Positions 22,664 to 31,818 of a stretch of DNA of 64,000 bases are shown here, in pieces. The DNA lies in IMG/VR virus record IMGVR_UViG_3300043399_000446, positions 1 through 64,000 of that record, one strand, 5' to 3'. The number at the start of each line of letters is the position of its first letter. Position 1 is the first letter of the stretch. Under the pieces are notes generated by a model, which was not told the origin of the DNA, searched no databases, and was given only the letters and a program-made list of their open reading frames with translations. Source of the stretch: a virus. Made by a program: the position numbers and the translations under genes.

Positions 22664-23098
22664 TTATGTTGCTGCTGCTAATGATAAAGAAAATGCTATT
22701 GTAAGATTTTGCCCTGATGTTGGAGTAAGGGTATTTAGAATTAATACTCCTCCACCCCCAGTGGTACTTACTGAATTTGATATTAGGGCTCCTCCCACAG
22801 TGCCAACACCAGATTGACCATAAATTGCAAACCAACTTACTGTTCCTGCACCAGTAGTTGCAACAGTAGTATTACCACCTGTTATAGTGATAACACCGTT
22901 AGATACAGTAGTGGTTAAATTAGCGAATTCTGCTAAATGTCCTGAAGGCACATTACCTACACTATTTATAGGTGCATTTGGATATGCGACATTAGAACCA
23001 TATACTCGCAATCTTTGATTATTTGTTGCACTTAATATTCCCGATCTAAGCGCCGCAGCCATAGCATTAGCTGAAAAACTATTAAATTGTAAAGCCAT
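22664..23098 (-). CDS. structural-type protein, copy B2 of a duplicated pair
   Basis: 144 residues, paralogue of 21728-22123. First gene of the unit B2-A2-B1-A1-adhesin. AAAGGAT precedes the start, and a GAATAAATAG late-type octamer lies about 20 bases upstream. Confidence 0.7.
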   Translation of the reverse strand: MALQFNSFSANAMAAALRSGILSATNNQRLRVYGSNVAYPNAPINSVGNVPSGHLAEFANLTTTVSNGVITITGGNTTVATTGAGTVSWFAIYGQSGVGTVGGALISNSVSTTGGGGVLILNTLTPTSGQNLTIAFSLSLAAAT

Positions 23099-23117
23099 AT
23101 CTAAATATCCTTTATTC

Positions 23118-23125
23118 TATTTATT
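23118..23125 (-). promoter_or_regulatory. late promoter of the adhesin unit
   Basis: AATAAATA on the minus strand, 19 bases before the ATG at 23098. It would drive the five-gene structural run ending at 19762. Confidence 0.5.
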
Positions 23126-23157
23126 CTTAATTTAAAAAAAATAATACTTTTTATCTA

Positions 23158-25113
23158 CTATTTCCTTAACAAGGGAGGTATTCCTGCCCTACTAACTTTA
23201 AATCCAAAAGCTTTAGCATTCTTTTTGATAGTATTGGGTTTTACATCCACTGTTAGCGCAGTTTTAAATCTTGGATCATTCTTTTCTGCGTTGCTTGGTA
23301 TATATCCTGAAGCACTTTCGTCAACTTTTGTTAGCGATTTCCATTTATTAGCTAAATTATTAACCAAGTCGCTAACATTATTAAGTTTATTTGCCTGCAT
23401 GTATCTAATGATATTAATCGCATGTTCTCTATCTGGACCTGAATTGGGTTTACGAGCATTACTTAAATCATTAGCAAGTCCTTTGGCCGCATCATTTTTA
23501 TAGTAATCTTGGTATATCAAACTATAACGCAATTTATTTGCTTTATCACTTAATAGGTTTTGATTGTTAGATTTAACTAATTCTATCCAAGGTAGTAAAT
23601 AACCTTTATGTGTACTTATATAACCGCCTGTTCGTTCTTGTCCTGTTAAAATAGAAACATCTCCAAGTTTTCTTGTATCTTGATTTCTCCAAGCATTTTT
23701 ATCTGTATAAAAGTATGTTGAGATTCCCAATCTTTTAGCTAAAATTAAATCTTGTCTAGCCCAAGCTTTGGTTCTTGACTCTGCTTCAGGCGACACATAA
23801 ATATGTATTTCGGTTACTCCCTTAATACTCATCGTAGGATCTTTACTAAAAATTCTATCTTCTGCTTCATGTGTTCTATGATGAGATTTTTGCGGGTCAC
23901 GGTTGCTCCAATAATCTACAGGCGCGGCCTTGTAATGACTGCTATACCATTTACCATCTAACACAAATAAAACAGCGTCATCACCTATTGTTTCGTGGTA
24001 TCCACCTCGTCTTGACCTTGTGGTGCTCAAAAAATAAGGATAACCTTTGGGGGCATATTGTTCTTCTACGCTTCCTAATGTGCTACTTAATTGAAATTCG
24101 CCTGTGCTTAAAATATTTTTTGCAGTAACGGCTGTAGTATAATGATATACAATTGGACTTAATCCTTCATTTAAAAAAGTTTCTTCTAAATTGGCTTTTA
24201 ACAGTTTTGTATAGTAGTTGGGATCTTCTTTAAGATGGTCTAATGCTATTTCTTTAGCAACTTTTATGTCTTTAGTATGTTCTTGTTCTACTTTAATACC
24301 CTTCTTTAACTCTGCCATAATGTGTTCTACACTAACATTATGTCTTTTAGTTAATTGTTGGGGAGTTAGAGTAGGGACATTTAATATAGATTGTTCATAC
24401 ATAGCTTCAATACTTAAACTCTTGCTATGTAGTTTGTCTCGTAGATCGTATAATTTTGTTAGCCAACCCTGACTGCGTAATGCTTTGTAAGCCAAGTTTT
24501 CGGGGCTGAATTCGCCACCTTTATCTAAACCCACTTGACGATAGCGACGCATTGTTTTTAGAAGTTCTTCTACTTTTTTGATGTTTTTAGATTTCAATGC
24601 TATCTGTACTAAATCATATAGCTTTTTGAACTTTTGCTTTGTTATAGTTTGATCCAAGTTTGCTCTTCGTTTTACTGGAATTCTTAACCATTTATTTTGT
24701 AATAAACTATACTCACCCAAACTAATTACAGGCTCATTGCTGTCTTGTACATAAAGTTCTACAGGTACACCATGAACTTTTATATCGTGACTATCGTTAT
24801 ATATTGTCTTTTTGGCGTTGAATAACTCACGATAAACTTCATCGTTAGATAGTTTGTTAAAATCTACTAAGATGTGTAAATCTAAATCGCTATGTGGCGT
24901 ATAAGTATAGGCTGCATTTGATCCTGATATAGTGATATCTGCTACATCTAAATCTTTAATACCTAATTCTGTAATGAAATCCTTAGCTATCAATATCAAT
25001 TGCTTTTTAACTTCAGGGCGTGGCTTATTGTTCACGAATAGTTTGGGATTCAACTTATCGTGAAATTTGACGGCGTCTGAGAGTTTGAAAGATTCTAATT
25101 GATTGATATTCAT
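23158..25113 (-). CDS. nucleotidyltransferase plus ADP-ribosyltransferase-like fusion protein
   Basis: 651 residues. Residues about 60-120 hold a pol-beta-type nucleotidyltransferase motif: SGSNAAY, then SDLDLH with D76 and D78, and a later VELYV strand. A helical middle part follows (130-290). From about residue 318 LSPIVYHYTTAVTAKNIL, PYFLSTTRSRRGGYH and AEDRIFS resemble the ART fold as in DarT-like enzymes (a YH-T opening, an FLS-TR strand and a late Glu-Asp-Arg). The last 60 residues look like a separate tail. The ART call is tentative. It starts five bases after a GATAAATA octamer with no ribosome site. T4 packages the ART Alt, which makes a head-delivered role plausible. Confidence 0.65.
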   Translation of the reverse strand: MNINQLESFKLSDAVKFHDKLNPKLFVNNKPRPEVKKQLILIAKDFITELGIKDLDVADITISGSNAAYTYTPHSDLDLHILVDFNKLSNDEVYRELFNAKKTIYNDSHDIKVHGVPVELYVQDSNEPVISLGEYSLLQNKWLRIPVKRRANLDQTITKQKFKKLYDLVQIALKSKNIKKVEELLKTMRRYRQVGLDKGGEFSPENLAYKALRSQGWLTKLYDLRDKLHSKSLSIEAMYEQSILNVPTLTPQQLTKRHNVSVEHIMAELKKGIKVEQEHTKDIKVAKEIALDHLKEDPNYYTKLLKANLEETFLNEGLSPIVYHYTTAVTAKNILSTGEFQLSSTLGSVEEQYAPKGYPYFLSTTRSRRGGYHETIGDDAVLFVLDGKWYSSHYKAAPVDYWSNRDPQKSHHRTHEAEDRIFSKDPTMSIKGVTEIHIYVSPEAESRTKAWARQDLILAKRLGISTYFYTDKNAWRNQDTRKLGDVSILTGQERTGGYISTHKGYLLPWIELVKSNNQNLLSDKANKLRYSLIYQDYYKNDAAKGLANDLSNARKPNSGPDREHAINIIRYMQANKLNNVSDLVNNLANKWKSLTKVDESASGYIPSNAEKNDPRFKTALTVDVKPNTIKKNAKAFGFKVSRAGIPPLLRK

Positions 25114-25118
25114 TTACT

Positions 25119-25126
25119 TATTTATC
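25119..25126 (-). promoter_or_regulatory. late promoter, exactly five bases before an ATG
   Basis: GATAAATA on the minus strand followed by AGTAA and the ATG at 25113. With T4 geometry (octamer -13 to -6) transcription would start on the A of the ATG. Confidence 0.6.
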
Positions 25127-25345
25127 TTATAATTTATGACCGCAATGTGGGCAGCGTTTGGCATGTTCTTCTTTTGCTTCTTCGATAGCTTGTCTGATGC
25201 CTTTTATGTCTTTCAATAAGTGATTAAGTAGTTTTCTATCTCTGTGTTTTTTGTCTTTTTCCAGTTCTTTTTTAATGCGTTCTTTTTGACTATTAACGCG
25301 CTTTTCAAATACTTCAATGTAATGTGGTAATGATTTTTTTGTCAT
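25127..25345 (-). CDS. small zinc-ribbon protein
   Basis: 72 residues from the ATG at 25345; a TTG inside the upstream terminator would add seven. Lys- and Glu-rich helices are followed by a C-terminal CPHCGHKL half zinc ribbon with a CAKRC-like His/Cys neighbourhood. No ribosome site is seen, and the gene begins right behind a terminator, so its expression is unclear. Confidence 0.55.
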   Translation of the reverse strand: MTKKSLPHYIEVFEKRVNSQKERIKKELEKDKKHRDRKLLNHLLKDIKGIRQAIEEAKEEHAKRCPHCGHKL

Positions 25346-25355
25346 AGTATAAAAT

Positions 25356-25377
25356 AAAAGGGGCAACTGCCCCTTTT
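25356..25377 (-). terminator. rho-independent terminator behind the GT-A glycosyltransferase gene
   Basis: A 9-bp stem (AAAAGGGGC and GCCCCTTTT) with a 4-base loop, followed on the minus strand by ATTTTAT. It lies 20 bases after the stop at 25398. Confidence 0.88.
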
Positions 25378-25397
25378 ATCCCTTTATCTAATAATTT

Positions 25398-26309
25398 TTA
25401 TGATGTTGGTAACTCTGTTACTACTTTACCCGTGTTATCAACTACTTGTAGATTTTTTGATTTTAAGTATTCAACATACATTGGACCAATTGTCTTAAGT
25501 AGATGCTCTTGATTCTCCATACAGAATACATAGCTACCTGAGTGGCGTAGTAGGACACGTTTGTCTACCCAAACGCGGCCGCCTAGATCACGCCAGTTTT
25601 CGCAGAATGTCCAGTCTTCGCTGTAGTAACGATTCTGACGAACGGCTGTGTCAAAGTATGTCTTTAGATACTTGTCATACTTTGGATCCATACCAATGTC
25701 ATTTTTGTATGGCTTGACTGCTGGGTGAGCATTTAGCTTCGCAAATACATGCTTCTTCATTAGCAAGAAACCTGTACCAGCTTTGCTTACTTCTTGTAGA
25801 CCATCAGGGCCTTCTTCTGCACCTTCAAATCCATTTACTACCCATTTGATAGGCATTGACTTCATTGGATATAGACCTGCGATAACGTCAACGTCACGAT
25901 TTAGTAGAACTAGCAAATGCCATGGCTCCCAACCAATGTCAGCATCTACGAAGAATAGATGTGTAGCTTCGGGCATATCTAGAAACTTAGCTGTTAGTGT
26001 GTTACGTGCGCGACTAATCAATGATTCATTGACCATTGTTTCCAATGTCCAATCAATACCAAGTTGGCGAGCAGTATTTGCCCACTTGATGAATGACATG
26101 AATACAGATTCAGTTAGCATACCGCCATAGCAAGGCATAGCGATGTGTACGCGAGTGGTACGTAAGAAATCTACATTAACTTGAATTTGTCCAGCCTGTG
26201 GCTGTTGACCTTGCTCGACTTGAGCAGGTACTTGGGCTGCTTGTTGTGCTAATTCCTGTACAGCCTCTACAGGAACTTTCTTTTCTGTCTTGGGTTTTTT
26301 AGTTGCCAT
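25398..26309 (-). CDS. GT-A type glycosyltransferase-like protein
   Basis: 303 residues. The first 45 residues are a Gln/Ala/Pro-rich linker. The catalytic domain opens with RVHIAMPCYGG, continues through SLISRARNTL, and has the metal-binding FFVDADIG (D-x-D) near residue 125. GTGFLLMKKHVF and SEDWTFCENWRDLG segments are typical of phage GT-A glycosyltransferases. The acceptor is unknown; LPS, virion or DNA modification are all possible. AGAGGA precedes the start. It is a single-gene unit closed by a strong terminator. Confidence 0.8.
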   Translation of the reverse strand: MATKKPKTEKKVPVEAVQELAQQAAQVPAQVEQGQQPQAGQIQVNVDFLRTTRVHIAMPCYGGMLTESVFMSFIKWANTARQLGIDWTLETMVNESLISRARNTLTAKFLDMPEATHLFFVDADIGWEPWHLLVLLNRDVDVIAGLYPMKSMPIKWVVNGFEGAEEGPDGLQEVSKAGTGFLLMKKHVFAKLNAHPAVKPYKNDIGMDPKYDKYLKTYFDTAVRQNRYYSEDWTFCENWRDLGGRVWVDKRVLLRHSGSYVFCMENQEHLLKTIGPMYVEYLKSKNLQVVDNTGKVVTELPTS

Positions 26310-26366
26310 AGTGTCCTCTTGTAAAGATAAAATTATTTACACAGAGATGATGGCGATGAAATTTTT

Positions 26367-27035
26367 TTATTTTTCGTCTATATAGTCTTGATTTTCAAGG
26401 ATATTTTGAGGTTTAGTTTCAACTAAATTTTCTGCTAGTGTTTCTGCAACCTGCTCGCCCATGACTTGGTCAAACATTTGAACAACATTTTGTGCTAATT
26501 TAGGATTAGTCTGTGCTTTAGGATACAAACTCATAACTAATGCTGTTTTACGCTTATCGTTTAATGTAGGCCAAGCTTTACGAATTTGTGTGGCACTTGT
26601 TATGCCAGGTCCAAATTCAACAGTGGGCAAATAAGCCATATATGCGTGCTTGCTAAAAGGTTGTAGGTTTTTTCCTGTATATGGTTGAAAGTACGCAGGT
26701 GAACCATCTTTCTTTGTTCCACCTGCTTGAGGGGGTTCGTTGCGATCCTTTTCGCTACGCACGAAAATCAATACATCTTCTTCGGGATTAAATTGTTGTG
26801 TAATTTCTTTAGCTTGAAATGGGCTTTTAACTTGAATAAAATGACCAGGTTCAACGCCTGCTAATTTTGCTAATTTTTCCTTTAGTGCGAACGGGAAAGG
26901 TCTTTCACTTTGGTCATTGGTTGCAGCTACATAAACTTCAGCATTGGGGAATGCTTTTTTAGCCGATTGATATAACGCAAAATGCCCTGCGTGAAATGGA
27001 TGAAAGCCACCTGGCATTATAACAAGCATACGCAT
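26367..27035 (-). CDS. HxGH-family nucleotidylyltransferase (NMNAT / cytidylyltransferase like)
   Basis: 222 residues. The nucleotide-binding motif GGFHPFHAGH lies at residues 9-18, and ITSATQIRKA (about 147-156) matches the family ISSTxIR loop. EVYVAATND and VLIFVRSEKDR strands complete the Rossmann-like core. Such enzymes transfer AMP or CMP, for example onto NMN, pantetheine phosphate or sugar phosphates; NAD salvage occurs in other T4-like phages. The C-terminal 60 residues (Gln/Asn/Glu-rich) are outside the core. The substrate cannot be chosen from the sequence. Confidence 0.78.
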   Translation of the reverse strand: MRMLVIMPGGFHPFHAGHFALYQSAKKAFPNAEVYVAATNDQSERPFPFALKEKLAKLAGVEPGHFIQVKSPFQAKEITQQFNPEEDVLIFVRSEKDRNEPPQAGGTKKDGSPAYFQPYTGKNLQPFSKHAYMAYLPTVEFGPGITSATQIRKAWPTLNDKRKTALVMSLYPKAQTNPKLAQNVVQMFDQVMGEQVAETLAENLVETKPQNILENQDYIDEK

Positions 27036-27036
27036 A

Positions 27037-27423
27037 TTAATAACTCAATTTTACAAAATCCAATGTACCACCATCAAAATCAACAATCTTAGCACGCATG
27101 TAAACAAAGTTGCCTTCAATGTTAGTATAAACACTAGCATCAGATGCTAATTGTGGTGCGGTATTAGCAGGAGCATTAGCGTTAGCCACTAATTCGTATA
27201 CTTTGAACCAATCATTTTGTGTAGGTGATGTAGCTAAACTTGCTTCAATAACTATGTTGCCAGTCAAGCCTGTAGCTTTGATATTTATAGTTTGAAGATC
27301 ACGATTTCCTAAATAATATGCGGCTGCAGGTTGAGAGTTACCTATTACTGTGTAAGGTGCCCCGTTACCTGGATTCAAGTAACTGGTTTGTGGCAATAGA
27401 ATTAGTGTCGTTGTTTGAGACAT
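27037..27423 (-). CDS. small virion-type beta protein
   Basis: 128 residues. A LTGNIVIEASLATSP segment, a W-F-V-x-E strand, then NIEGNFVYMRAKIVDF form a beta-sandwich pattern I have seen in small structural proteins of T4-like environmental phages. It overlaps no neighbour and lies between the nucleotidylyltransferase and a 55-residue protein. No enzymatic motif. Confidence 0.65.
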   Translation of the reverse strand: MSQTTTLILLPQTSYLNPGNGAPYTVIGNSQPAAAYYLGNRDLQTINIKATGLTGNIVIEASLATSPTQNDWFKVYELVANANAPANTAPQLASDASVYTNIEGNFVYMRAKIVDFDGGTLDFVKLSY

Positions 27424-27424
27424 G

Positions 27425-27592
27425 TTATGCTTTAACTACCTCTACAACAATAGAATCGCCTACTAATTCCTGTGATACTTGCTCTAGTGCGGATGCTACA
27501 TCATCACTTAACAAGTTGGCAGAATCAGTTTCGCTATCTTTAACGATTTTACTGAATTTTACTACTAGTACTTCTTCAACAATTTTGGCCAT
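27425..27592 (-). CDS. 55-residue conserved-type small protein
   Basis: A short acidic protein starting MAKIVEEVLVVKFSKIVKD and ending VVEVVKA, with strand-helix-strand appearance. The ATG at 27592 has TTGGAG upstream, and a GATAAATA octamer lies at 27615-27622. The stop lies one base before the end of the next gene. Small proteins with this opening occur in T4-like cyanophages. Function unknown. Confidence 0.7.
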   Translation of the reverse strand: MAKIVEEVLVVKFSKIVKDSETDSANLLSDDVASALEQVSQELVGDSIVVEVVKA

Positions 27593-27614
27593 GAAAAATA
27601 CTCCAATGATAGAG

Positions 27615-27622
27615 TATTTATC
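27615..27622 (-). promoter_or_regulatory. late promoter
   Basis: GATAAATA on the minus strand, 22 bases before the ATG at 27592. Confidence 0.55.
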
Positions 27623-27628
27623 ATTAAT

Positions 27629-28306
27629 TTATTGTTTTTCAAGTTTAAAATTTAAACCCAATGCCTCAGGTATTGACAGAGCTAGTATAGTATAATCGCT
27701 TTCGTTATCATAGCCTATATTAAAGCTATCTCTTATCCAATTTTTAGTCCAACCTGTGTTATAATTTAGCCAATACTTCAAGCTTTTATTAGGATAAAAT
27801 TTAGTTGAACTGTTTTCGTATCTCTCAAAAAAATCTTTGAGATTACGATAAAAGTCATTACTAACTTTAGTATTTTTAAAATACACCCTATATTTTGTAG
27901 GGGGATTCCTTTTAAAATATTTAATTCCGCCAGGTACATTAGCTATAGCTTGTTTATATACAGGTTGATAATTTTCAAAATAGGGGGCTATCTGTTTAAG
28001 AATTTCAATGTCGTTTGCGTAGACTGACAAAGAATTCATACATAATCTTATGCTTGCACCCTCAGTATTAAAATTACTTTTCCACAAAAAGTAATTTTGA
28101 AATGTAGTTGTACGCTCTTTAGTCCAAGTAAAGGATGAAGCTATCCATCCTTTACTTCTCAAGAAAGCAATTCTATCTTTTAACGCTTTGAAATCCTTAC
28201 AGTACCTAGTTCTACCTATGTGAGATATCTTAAATACGACCTTGAATTCGTATTTTTTATAGTATAGTTCTGTCTTGTTTTCAGTTATTAACTTGAATGA
28301 TGCCAT
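27629..28306 (-). CDS. unknown phage protein
   Basis: 225 residues, basic and aromatic-rich (many Tyr, Phe, Trp), no motif I recognise. It overlaps the end of the ClpA-like gene by 26 bases, so it is probably coupled to it. Its composition resembles nucleic-acid-binding proteins, but that is only an impression. Confidence 0.6.
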   Translation of the reverse strand: MASFKLITENKTELYYKKYEFKVVFKISHIGRTRYCKDFKALKDRIAFLRSKGWIASSFTWTKERTTTFQNYFLWKSNFNTEGASIRLCMNSLSVYANDIEILKQIAPYFENYQPVYKQAIANVPGGIKYFKRNPPTKYRVYFKNTKVSNDFYRNLKDFFERYENSSTKFYPNKSLKYWLNYNTGWTKNWIRDSFNIGYDNESDYTILALSIPEALGLNFKLEKQ

Positions 28307-30548
28307 TGCTATCCACGCTTGCAGTATGTTTCATAGACATTACAAAGTCTACTTTGCCTTCTTTCATTACAGCAGCCACATTTGCGTTTTTGATCTTATC
28401 AAAAATAATCTTCTTACTTAGTGGAACTCTGATTAGCTCATCGATCTTGCGTGCCAGGGGTCTTGCACCCATTTTCTTGTCATAGCCCACTTCTGCCAAA
28501 TACTCTACTACTGGCTCTGTGATAGTAAGCGAAATGTTGTGCTTGTCTGCTAATTGCTTACGCAAATCTTCAGTAAACTTGATTACGATTTTCTTGATTG
28601 CTAGTGTATCAAGCTTGTTGAATTTACATACTAGATCAATACGATTTCTGAATTCTGGCTTGAAGAAGTCCTTTAGAGCTTTGTCATCTTCGCCCAATTT
28701 ATCCTGACTACCGAAACCAATATTCAATCGTTCGCTATCGCTTGAACCTAGATTGCTGGTCATGATGATGATCGTATTCTTACATGATACTACTTTACCA
28801 TTGCTGCCTGTGATCTTACCTTCATCTAGAATTTGTAAGAAGATGTTGAAGATATCAGGATGTGCTTTTTCAACCTCGTCAAATAACATGATTGCGTGAG
28901 GATTCTTGCTAAGATCATTAATTAGTCGTCCACCGCTTACTTGACTGTCGTTGAAGCCAACATAGCCAGGTGGGGGTCCAATCAATGACGATACAGCATG
29001 TTTCTCGCCAAACTCGCTCATATCATATTTGAGTAATGGCATGTCTAAGTTTTTACTTAGTAGTTTAGCCATTTCAGTTTTACCTGTACCTGTTGGTCCT
29101 AAGAACAAGAAACTACACATTGGCTTAGTTTCGTTGCTGATGCCAGCAAATGAAACATAAACACGCTCTAAGATTTCTTGTACGGTAGCATCCTGACCAA
29201 ATAGCTTGTTCTTTACATTCAACTCTAAGGTAGAGATACGATCATAATTGTCACTTTTTAGCTTATCGGCAGGAACACCTGTAAACTTCTCTACTTGTTC
29301 GTAGATCAATTCTTTAGTGATGATAGCGCCATGATTTTCTGCTACGCGCTGTTTAGCACAGGCTGCGTCAAGCAAGTCAATACTCTTGTCAGGATTTTTA
29401 CGATCATGGATGTATCGTGCAGAGCTATCTACTGCTGCCTTGATAGCCTCTTCAGTGATTTCAACATTATGAAACTCATTGAGGCGTTTGCTCAAGCCTG
29501 ATAGAATCTTGATTGTAGATTCTTGACTTGGCTCATCAACGGATACCCGATAGAATCTACGCATTAGTGCGCGATCTTTCTCAAAGCTTTCGTAGAACTC
29601 TTCCCATGTTGTGCTTGCGATGACTTTGAGTGTGCCCTTAGTGATAGCGGGCTTAATCATGTTAGCAAAGTCGATAGAACCCCCTGTTGAATTACCTGAA
29701 CCACGCATAGTATGCGCTTCGTCAATAAACAGAATAGCTTTCTTTTTAGTATTAAGTGCTTCAATAACTGCTTTTACTTTTTCCTCAAAGTCTCCGCGAT
29801 ACTTGCTACCCGCAAGCAATGAACCAATTTCAAGTGAATACACTTCATGGTCGTATAAAAACTCTGGGCATTCTTTTTCATAAATGCGTTTTGCTAATCC
29901 TTCTGCGATAGCAGTTTTACCTACGCCAGGATCACCTACCATCAATACATTGCTTTTGAACTTCTTAGCTAATACATTGATAATATCTTCTAATTCATCA
30001 TTACGACCAATTAGTGGTTCGATTTTATCTTCATGTGCTAATCTTGTTAGATTAATAGTATATTCATCTAATACTTCGTCAGCTTGATTTTCAGTCAACT
30101 TAGTTGTGTATTCACTACCCTTATAGTGCTTTTGCCAATACTGAACAAACTCATTTTTGTTGACGCCATATTTCATTAGAAAGTAATGTGCGTGACTATT
30201 ACCCTCGGAGATAATGCTTAAAAATACATCAATAGTAGTAACCTGATTGCGATTAGTGAATAATACTTGCGTAACCGCCCTATTCATTACACGCTCTAAT
30301 GAATTAGTCCTACGAGGTTCCACTGGGGTCGCGGTTGTCACGATAGAATGTAAACTATCCACATAAGCTGTTAGTTCGTTGATAAGCATATCTGCTTCAG
30401 CACCAAAATGTGCCAAACATTTTTTGAAGGGTTGATGCGATACTAGAGCTAAAGCAAGATGCTCTACGGTACAATATTTGTGGCTTCTTTCTTTCGCCAG
30501 TTCAATGGCTGCTTCAATGATGGCTTCAATTTCGGGTGAGTTTTTCAT
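28281..30548 (-). CDS. clpA: ClpA-like AAA+ unfoldase
   Basis: 755 residues, the ClpA length. A double Clp-N repeat (1-140) is followed by AAA1 with Walker A GDPGVGKT (205-212) and IDEAHT, then AAA2 with GPTGTGKT (484-491), DEVEKAHPDIF and MTSNLG. A late NIGFGSQD loop holds IGF at 610-612, the I/L/V-G-F/L tripeptide with which ClpA, ClpX and ClpC dock on ClpP. No middle coiled-coil domain is present, which excludes ClpB. It ends with the GYDKKMGARPLARKI sensor 2 region. AAAAAGGA precedes the start, three bases after the DnaJ-like stop. It probably redirects host ClpP or remodels virion proteins. Confidence 0.93.
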   Translation of the reverse strand: MKNSPEIEAIIEAAIELAKERSHKYCTVEHLALALVSHQPFKKCLAHFGAEADMLINELTAYVDSLHSIVTTATPVEPRRTNSLERVMNRAVTQVLFTNRNQVTTIDVFLSIISEGNSHAHYFLMKYGVNKNEFVQYWQKHYKGSEYTTKLTENQADEVLDEYTINLTRLAHEDKIEPLIGRNDELEDIINVLAKKFKSNVLMVGDPGVGKTAIAEGLAKRIYEKECPEFLYDHEVYSLEIGSLLAGSKYRGDFEEKVKAVIEALNTKKKAILFIDEAHTMRGSGNSTGGSIDFANMIKPAITKGTLKVIASTTWEEFYESFEKDRALMRRFYRVSVDEPSQESTIKILSGLSKRLNEFHNVEITEEAIKAAVDSSARYIHDRKNPDKSIDLLDAACAKQRVAENHGAIITKELIYEQVEKFTGVPADKLKSDNYDRISTLELNVKNKLFGQDATVQEILERVYVSFAGISNETKPMCSFLFLGPTGTGKTEMAKLLSKNLDMPLLKYDMSEFGEKHAVSSLIGPPPGYVGFNDSQVSGGRLINDLSKNPHAIMLFDEVEKAHPDIFNIFLQILDEGKITGSNGKVVSCKNTIIIMTSNLGSSDSERLNIGFGSQDKLGEDDKALKDFFKPEFRNRIDLVCKFNKLDTLAIKKIVIKFTEDLRKQLADKHNISLTITEPVVEYLAEVGYDKKMGARPLARKIDELIRVPLSKKIIFDKIKNANVAAVMKEGKVDFVMSMKHTASVDSNGIIQVNN

Positions 30549-30550
30549 TT

Positions 30551-31363
30551 TTAATCCTTTTTGTGTTTGGCCATGCTAATAGCATTTATGATGCTTGAGT
30601 CTATATTATCAGGTATGTAGGGTTTTATCAATAGAATTTGGTCCCCAAAACTACCTAAGTTATATATAGGAAGACCTTGTCCTGCTAATCTCAAATGTAC
30701 ATGTGGTTGTGTTTTGGGTGGAATTCTAACTTCTATTATACTACCCGAAATAGTTTTAAATTCCATACTTGTACCTACTACTAAGTCTAATACTGATACT
30801 GGAAAGTTTGATACCAAATCGTTATTGTGGCGATCAAAATGTAGATGTTTTTGTGTTCTGAACTCAACTATTAAGGTGCCATTATCTATAACATTGGGTA
30901 ATTTTATTTGTCCCCCTTCAGGTATTCCTTTGGGAATTTCTATATCAATAGTTTTAACTCCCGCATGAGTTTGTAATTGTATCGTTTGTCCCCCACCAAA
31001 ATAAACCTGTTCAAGGGTCACCATAAGTGTAGTTTTGAAAACTTGTTGTCTTGCTTGATTAGTATTCTGTCCTTGATTTCGGAAAAAAGTATGGAAAAAA
31101 TCTTCAAAACCATGTGCGTGAAACTGAAATCCGCTAGGAAAGCCTTGAGTGAATCCTGAAAAATCGCCAGCAACGTTAGGATCATCGTATTGTTTTCTTT
31201 TTTGGGGATCACCCAAAGTTTCATACGCAGCTTGTATTTTTTGGAATGTAGCTGTATCTCCACCTTTATCGGGATGGTGAATACTTGCTAATTTTCGGTA
31301 TGCTTTTTTAATATCTTCTTGTGTCGCGGATTTATCGACACCTAAAGTTTGATAATAGTTCAT
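30551..31363 (-). CDS. dnaJ: DnaJ-like co-chaperone (type B, no zinc finger)
   Basis: 270 residues from ATG 31363. The J-domain ([27 protein letters not shown]) occupies residues 1-65, with the HPD triad intact. A Gly/Phe-rich linker (about 72-100) and two C-terminal substrate-binding domains (from [11 protein letters not shown]) follow. The CxxCxGxG zinc finger is absent, so it is CbpA-like. It would feed host DnaK. An AGTAAATA octamer lies four bases before the ATG and no ribosome site is visible. It stands directly before the ClpA-like gene, giving a chaperone pair. Confidence 0.9.
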   Translation of the reverse strand: MNYYQTLGVDKSATQEDIKKAYRKLASIHHPDKGGDTATFQKIQAAYETLGDPQKRKQYDDPNVAGDFSGFTQGFPSGFQFHAHGFEDFFHTFFRNQGQNTNQARQQVFKTTLMVTLEQVYFGGGQTIQLQTHAGVKTIDIEIPKGIPEGGQIKLPNVIDNGTLIVEFRTQKHLHFDRHNNDLVSNFPVSVLDLVVGTSMEFKTISGSIIEVRIPPKTQPHVHLRLAGQGLPIYNLGSFGDQILLIKPYIPDNIDSSIINAISMAKHKKD

Positions 31364-31370
31364 TAAGTAT

Positions 31371-31817
31371 TTACTGGCGTAAAACACCTTCCAGTTTTTC
31401 TTTTGTTCTACCGTAAACTGCGATGCCTAATACTGTACCCATTGCTATGTGGAATAATCCTGCACCCATTAATGTCATAGGCTGATATTGTGCTTCAACT
31501 TTGCCATTCATTAAAGCCTGTAAAATAGACCATAAAACAGGGAACACAATAAAATCTGTTATACATACCACCATATACATCCATCCCATAGCAGGGCGCC
31601 ATTTATTGTTTACCCAATCTTTGTTTGTGTTTTCTACTAAATTTTCACCATTATTTGCGGCAGTAGTTTCAGCAGATTGCATAAAATTTTGATTTTGCAT
31701 TATAGGAGGACCAAATTGAGGTACAGTGGGATCTTTTACCAATTGTTCTTCTGCTACATCATTTGTAGCAACAGGATTTTCGTTATCTGTTTTTTTGGGT
31801 AATTTAACTTCATCCAT
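31371..31817 (-). CDS. putative holin (hydrophobic helices at the C-terminus)
   Basis: 148 residues from the ATG at 31817, two bases after the upstream gene's stop, with GGAT about eight bases upstream. The first 75 residues are hydrophilic and Asn/Gln-rich. Then [25 protein letters not shown] forms one membrane helix and [21 protein letters not shown] another; charged residues close the protein. The W-RP opening resembles the Holin_3TM family of gene-transfer agents and phages. It is not beside the endolysin gene (41859). A holin role is likely but not certain. Confidence 0.65.
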   Translation of the reverse strand: MDEVKLPKKTDNENPVATNDVAEEQLVKDPTVPQFGPPIMQNQNFMQSAETTAANNGENLVENTNKDWVNNKWRPAMGWMYMVVCITDFIVFPVLWSILQALMNGKVEAQYQPMTLMGAGLFHIAMGTVLGIAVYGRTKEKLEGVLRQ

Positions 31818-31818
31818 G

